From: Apodospora peruviana
Lineage: Eukaryota; Ascomycota; Sordariomycetes; Sordariales; Lasiosphaeriaceae
Direction: 5' to 3'
Assembly (NCBI GenBank): GCA_033439685.1
Contig: JAUEDM010000027.1
Span: forward strand, 1-14,540
DNA length: 14,540 nt
Both the position numbers and the translations under genes were made by a program. Shown here in pieces: positions 10,463-14,540 of the stretch (its first letter is position 1; every line of letters begins with the position of its first letter). The notes under the pieces are model-generated. The model was not told where the DNA came from, did not search any database, and saw only the letters and a program-made list of their open reading frames with translations.

Positions 10463-12174
10463 ATGACACTATTCTGGCTGTGACAGTATTTCCAATGGCG
10501 TTGGGTCACGAACACAACGAGGACGGTGTCCCGGAAGGGGAGACCATATCCGTCGATCCGATTGTACGTTTTCTTGGCTGGCTGGCTTGGGACGGACAAC
10601 AATGGCGAGGAGGCCTGATAGGATGATCTTTTGTTGAACCGGAGAAGTTGGGGATAATGGCAATTCAAGGGGGCAAATACTAATTGTTTGGTGTTTCCTC
10701 ACAGGACTCGATACTATGGGCGCACATTTTTGTGCAGATGCTGGCGTTTGGCATCCTGTTCCCCGTGGGAATGGTGCTTGGGGTAAGTTTCTAGGACCAG
10801 AACTATATCTTCCTTTCTTCCGTTGGGACGGATGGCTAACAGTTGGCCGTTTCTTTCATACAGATTATCAAGAGCCGCTGGCACGTTCCACTTCAAGTCC
10901 TCGCGACCCTCATCGCGCTACTCGGTTATGCTCTCGGCCACCTCCATAAGGTCGGCAATTCCTCTCGTCCAATGTGCATGCAAAGTTCGGCAACGTCGTC
11001 TTCTTCCTAATGGTCGGCCAAGTCGTCCTCGGCGGCTACCTCAAGCTCCACCTCGAGAAGGGCATCCACGGCCGCATTCGACCCGCCATACGGCTCCTGC
11101 ACAGCATCAGTGGCAAGGCGTTCCCGATTGTCTCGTGGACGCAGATGCTGTTTGGAGGCATCACTGCGCTGGGTTTCTGCCAGGGCGACCACCTAGGCCA
11201 GTGTCTAGCGCATTTCATCATGGGTAGCGCCTTTATTGCGTACGGCGTGATCCTGACGATCCTGCTGCTAGTCGGTCAGATATGGCTGCGCCGGACGGGC
11301 CGGAGCCAGGAGTTCTTTGACAGCGCGGTTATTGCTGCTTGGGGCTGCGTCAACACCTTCACCGAGCACCGATGGGGCACGGCCTGGGTCAGAAACGACT
11401 GGCAACACACCACTATGGGTGTTATTTGGTGGGCCGCAGGTCTAGCTGGCGTCTGGCTGAGCAGGTCCAGAGACGGCTCTCCCCAGCGCAATTTCATCCC
11501 CGGCTTCATCCTCCTTATGACCGGCTGGGCTATGTCGTCGCACCCTCAGGAGCTGATGATCAGCGCCATGACGCACAAGATGTTTGGTTACACGCTCATG
11601 GCTGCCGGCCTGACTCGGATGATTGAGATCTCCTTCGTCCTGCAGGACAAGGCCGCCATTTCGGAGAATGGCAGCGACACTCACAGCTTCCAATACGTGC
11701 CCGTATTTGTGAGTTCATCCTCACCGTCTTCAGGTGTTACTTGACTCGTTGACTGACAAAGATCGATAGCTTCTTTATGCCTCTGGCTTCCTATTCATGG
11801 GCGCTACCGAGGAGCAGATGGCTCTCGTTTCCCAGTCCGGCATGGACGCCGTTGCGTACATTTTGATTCTCTACAGCCTGGCTTTCCTTCTCTTCCTCTT
11901 CACCAACATGCTCATCCATCTCTACGATCGCGCCGCGAACGACCTCGGCGCCAACAAGCCGACATCCAACGGCCGGGTCATGCTGGGAGAACGGGACGCG
12001 GAAGCACCGCTGAGAGATGCTGGGGAGTTCGAGCTTGAGGGATTGATGAGCGACGACGAAGACGACGAGCAGGCCGCAAGGAGAAAGCTTTTGCGGGGCG
12101 ACGGATTTGACGACGACGCTGTCCTCACCAGCCCTAGGACGACAGTTGGGCGGAACAATGATCGTCAGGTATGA
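10463..12174 (+). CDS. Ytp1-family multi-pass membrane protein, cytochrome b561-like (two apparent one-base breaks)
   Basis: Family members are fungal integral membrane proteins with an N-terminal DUF2427 (b561-like) part and a C-terminal Ytp1 domain; their function is poorly known. Introns are 10564-10704 (GTACGT…CACAG), 10783-10863 (GTAAGT…TACAG, branch GGCTAAC) and 11709-11769 (GTGAGT…GATAG). Recognisable blocks are EGETISVDPI/DSILWAHIF, RWHVPLQVLATLIALLGY, NVHAKFGNVVFF, LKLHLEKGIHGRIRP, HRWGTAWVRNDWQHT and FLFMGATEEQM. Histidines in WAHIF, GHLHK, VHAKFG and LLHSISG are candidate haem ligands. An acidic cytosolic tail (SDDEDDEQ) ends at 12174. The frame is lost at 10950-10951, where AAGGTCGG read as AAGGGTCGG gives HLHKGRQF…NVHAKFG. 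The start is uncertain. With one more G at TGGCTGTG (10475-10482), the ATG at 10463 gives a hydrophobic leader (MTLFWAVTVFPMALG), and an in-frame ATG at 10376 would add 29 residues. Without that correction translation would begin at 10495 with no signal peptide. The reconstructed length is about 476 residues. Confidence 0.82.
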
Positions 12175-12881
12175 AATGGACGTGGTATGTGTATGGAATA
12201 GACGGCTGAGAGAAGAGTTCGCATCTGGCACGCATAACACTCTGCATCGGGTCGGTTGGAGTTTGGGGTAGGAATCTTCCTTTATAAATTTCCCTTGTCT
12301 TTTTCGTTATATATATTGGGGTCCACGCGCCCTCGGGGTAATATTCTGTATAGGCGTTCAGGCATCCCATGTTATTGCTCTTGACTTGCCATGCTGTGTG
12401 CAATTCTGTCAACCCCCGATGTAACCACATGCCGGCCTCGATTTCCCCCTAGCAGTCATCTGAGAATGTGTGAATCCGATAAGCATATATAGCAGCAACT
12501 CTTCACACATTGGCGACGTGAACAGTTCCAACTCCAACTCAAAGAGCTGGAATCGGAAAGATGTTGCGCCGTATGACAAGTTGAACACAAGGTCCTTTCA
12601 TAGTGGTACGTCATTTACATGTCCTCGGGAGTTGGCACAAAACCCCTCTTGACTTGTTTGGGCGGGGGCGATCGTGATTGTAACGACGATCTCAGGGCAA
12701 CCATAAAGACTTGCATCGTCCACTGCTGTCGGTTTCGTTTCACGTCGTTCTTCTCGAATAATAAACACTCAAGCACACCAACCAAGCTCGTAAATTCAGC
12801 CCATCTTTTAACACTTCCAAGACTCTGATAATTCTCCTTCAAGTTGAGGGCAGCAATACTTAACATTCATGAGTCGTCAAG
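12175..12881. other. Intergenic region between the Ytp1-like and GFA-domain genes
   Basis: The 707-bp gap holds the Ytp1-like 3' flank and the GFA gene's promoter. An alternating TA stretch (TATATATAT near 12308-12317) lies in the left part. The last 200 bp are pyrimidine- and A-rich, as in fungal leaders. I see no other gene. Confidence 0.5.
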
Positions 12882-12892
12882 ATGACCTCTGA
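12869..12892 (+). promoter_or_regulatory. Seven-codon upstream ORF overlapping the GFA start
   Basis: An ATG at 12869 opens a short frame (M-S-R-Q-D-D-L, stop at 12890-12892) that overlaps the main ATG at 12882 in another frame. If the transcript starts upstream of 12869, scanning ribosomes would meet this ATG first, which could lower translation of the main protein. The transcription start is unknown. Confidence 0.4.
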
Positions 12893-14150
12893 AATCAATG
12901 AAACAGCATCGCCGTCAGTCAAAATAACCGCACAATGCCTCTGCAAAGCGCACACCTTCTCCACGGCCATCCCCGCCGACCGTCTCCCGCTCAGGGCATC
13001 CTACTGCCACTGCAACTCGTGCCGCCACCTCACCGGCGCGCTGTACACGTGCTCGGCGCTCTGGCCGGGGCCCTCCGCGGACATCGAGAGCAATACCACG
13101 CTCAAGCGGTACAAGTTCACGGACCATGTGACTGTCCTGTTCTGTGGGACCTGCTCGAGCCCCATGTTTGCGCGCGAGGTCGAGAAGGACGCCCGCGGTG
13201 AGGTCTCGTACGGCGTTTGCACCGGCATCCTGAGCGGGACCGTTAATGATGGGAAAGAAGAGAACGTGAAGAATCTGGTCAGGATCGCGCATCACATGTT
13301 CCTTGGGGATACCCTTGACGGCGGCGCGTCGTGCTGGATGAGACGGCCAAATGGACGCGATGGTGATGCGGCGAAGAGGTGGTTGGGCCAGCGGGCGGAG
13401 AGTAAAGAGATTAAGGAAGACAAGGAGTGGCCTGATTTGGAGGAGTTGCCGTCGGCGGAGTGGAAAACTGACGAGAAAGAAAAGGAGGTTAGTATACGCT
13501 GTCACTGCGGCGGTGTCGATCTGACTCTGCATGTTGCGGTGTTGCAGATGCAATTTGCTGCTACCGCACAAAAGGGAGAGGAGGAGTTGCCGTGGTTCGT
13601 GGACCCCAAGACATTCAAGAGTATCGGGACCTTTGACGGGTGTGACTCGTGTCGGCTCTCTGCCGGCGTGGACATTTTCAACTGGACTTTCATGTTGCTG
13701 CAGCATATTTCGTTTCCCAAGTCAGATGGTCAAGATAACGGTAGGGAATTTCCGCGGGACTCCAACGAACTGAAGGCAGTGGTGGAGGAGAGGGACAAGG
13801 AAGGGAGTGGAAGTTGGGATCCGAGGCTGGGAACACTGACGTTCTTTGCCAGTTCGCCAGATGTGCAGAGGTATTTCTGCAGTCGATGCTCGGCGTGCGT
13901 GTTCTACGCCTGGGACGGCCGGCCTCAGATGGTGGACGTGGCTGTGGGCGTGTTGCATGCGGCGTCTGGCGCGAGAGCGGAAGGTATTATCTCCTGGTCA
14001 CTGGGAGGAGGAACTTCCTATCGGGAGGATATGGTAGGGACTTGGAGGGAGGAGCTCGTCAAGGCTGTTGAAAAGGAGGCCGACGAGTGGAGAGTTAGGA
14101 GAGGCTATCCCAAGAACTGGAGGAGGGTCCTGAAGGAGGGCGGAGCGTGA
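12882..14150 (+). CDS. Tandem GFA (CENP-V/Mss4-like) zinc-binding domain protein
   Basis: The 422-residue frame has no intron or break. It carries two GFA-type zinc-binding domains (PF04828, a fold shared with glutathione-dependent formaldehyde-activating enzyme and CENP-V). Domain 1 (about 14-165) shows C19-x-C21, CHCNSC (C42, C44, C47) and CGTC (C88, C91). Domain 2 (about 203-375) shows CHCGG (C207, C209), GCDSC (C254, C257) and FCSRC (C333, C336). The two are joined by a charged, Glu/Lys-rich linker (about 172-202). No signal peptide or membrane segment is visible, so it is probably cytosolic. Many fungal paralogues exist and most have no established substrate, so formaldehyde metabolism should not be assumed. 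The start at 12882 begins the only long frame and precedes the first domain closely. Domain 2 has an extra loop (about 275-315). Confidence 0.87.
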   Translation: MTSEINETASPSVKITAQCLCKAHTFSTAIPADRLPLRASYCHCNSCRHLTGALYTCSALWPGPSADIESNTTLKRYKFTDHVTVLFCGTCSSPMFAREVEKDARGEVSYGVCTGILSGTVNDGKEENVKNLVRIAHHMFLGDTLDGGASCWMRRPNGRDGDAAKRWLGQRAESKEIKEDKEWPDLEELPSAEWKTDEKEKEVSIRCHCGGVDLTLHVAVLQMQFAATAQKGEEELPWFVDPKTFKSIGTFDGCDSCRLSAGVDIFNWTFMLLQHISFPKSDGQDNGREFPRDSNELKAVVEERDKEGSGSWDPRLGTLTFFASSPDVQRYFCSRCSACVFYAWDGRPQMVDVAVGVLHAASGARAEGIISWSLGGGTSYREDMVGTWREELVKAVEKEADEWRVRRGYPKNWRRVLKEGGA

Positions 14151-14445
14151 GTAGCGTAATACATGTTTCTCAACCTGGTATATGATTTTCTTTGCCTTCT
14201 TTCCGCTTCCAACATCACCGGGAATTCGGTTTGGTTCGGTTTCAGTTACGGACCAACACAGTCTATTTGCTTCTCATGAGATTACATGATACGATAGCCA
14301 CAGTCAATCAACCGTTGACTTTCCAACTTAGCGTGAAAGTGGCCTCTTATCTAGGAGAGAAAAGAAAAAGAAAACATCATCACTACCCCAACAAACCAAC
14401 AACAAAAAGAGAAACGTGCTCATTCGGGCCTATCTTCCTGTGCTA
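14151..14445. other. Intergenic region between the GFA gene and tRNA-Ser
   Basis: This convergent gap holds the GFA 3' flank on the plus strand and the tRNA trailer on the minus strand. A-rich sequence at 14357-14415 includes the Pol III terminator. No protein gene is recognised. Confidence 0.6.
14404..14408 (-). terminator. RNA polymerase III terminator (T5) for tRNA-Ser
   Basis: On the minus strand a run of five T lies 38 nt past the tRNA 3' end and is the first T run of that length, as expected for Pol III termination. Confidence 0.65.
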
Positions 14446-14540
14446 CGTCACCTGTAGGATTCGAACCTACGCTCTCGAAAGAACTGCCTGACATGCTAAC
14501 TGTTCATTAGCAGGGCAGCGCGTTAACCACTCCGCCAAAG
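14446..14540 (-). tRNA. tRNA-Ser (anticodon GCU) with 18-nt intron, 5' end cut by the window
   Basis: Reading leftward from 14540, the D-stem GCG/CGC, anticodon stem CTGCC/GGCAG, T-stem GTAGG/CCTAC with loop TTCGAAT, and acceptor strand AGGTGAC with discriminator G (14446) all pair as in a cytosolic tRNA. The anticodon GCT is at 14511-14509. The long variable arm (TCT-TTCG-AGA) marks a class II tRNA, so Ser. An intron at 14507-14490 sits at the canonical site one base after the anticodon, and its TTAGCA pairs with the anticodon-loop TGCTAA, as typical for tRNA splicing. About four 5' nucleotides lie beyond the window edge. The internal A and B boxes (GTGGTTAACGC, GGTTCGAATCC) are intact. Confidence 0.94.

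Noticed and set aside
12915..13706. A 263-codon minus-strand frame.
   Set aside because: It lies wholly antisense to the GFA-domain gene, whose plus-strand cysteine motifs are clear. It is a shadow of that gene's codon bias.

Overview
The window looks like nuclear DNA of a filamentous ascomycete (Pezizomycotina, probably Sordariomycetes; this placement is an inference). The evidence is short spliceosomal introns (61-195 nt) with GTAAGT-like donors and CTAAC/CTGAC branch sites, a Zn2Cys6 regulator with a fungal-specific C-terminal domain, a Ytp1-family membrane protein, a eukaryotic 60S ribosomal protein gene, and an intron-containing tRNA-Ser.

Layout. Bases 1-1688 hold no convincing gene but contain an uninterrupted run of 291 C (505-795). 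A broken NADH:flavin oxidoreductase (Old Yellow Enzyme family) runs leftward at 2988-1689, with two introns, an N-terminal poly-Thr microsatellite and at least five frame breaks. After about 1 kb of non-coding DNA comes the leftward gene for ribosomal protein eL18 (4855-4013, three exons). Its promoter carries an E-box between two inverted telomere-like boxes. Next are a leftward Zn2Cys6 transcription factor (7251-5363) and, diverging from it, an M20-family amidohydrolase (8131-9347). A rightward Ytp1-family multi-pass membrane protein (about 10463-12174, four exons) and a rightward protein with two GFA/CENP-V domains (12882-14150) follow. The right edge holds most of a leftward tRNA-Ser(GCU) with an 18-nt intron.

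How the genes fit together. They look like ordinary, mostly unrelated housekeeping and accessory genes. I see no defence system, biosynthetic cluster or virus. The only contextual link is the divergent transcription factor/amidohydrolase pair.

The strongest unexpected signal concerns sequence quality or gene decay. Four different genes (flavin oxidoreductase, transcription factor, amidohydrolase, Ytp1-like) each lose their reading frame where exactly one G or C appears to be missing from, or next to, a short G/C run, and one added base restores clear homology. Together with the 291-base C run this suggests homopolymer errors in the assembly. The flavin oxidoreductase also has lesions that such errors would not explain: a 4-bp tandem duplication, an apparent internal deletion and a lost C-terminus. 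It is probably a true pseudogene. The eL18 promoter is the best regulatory observation.
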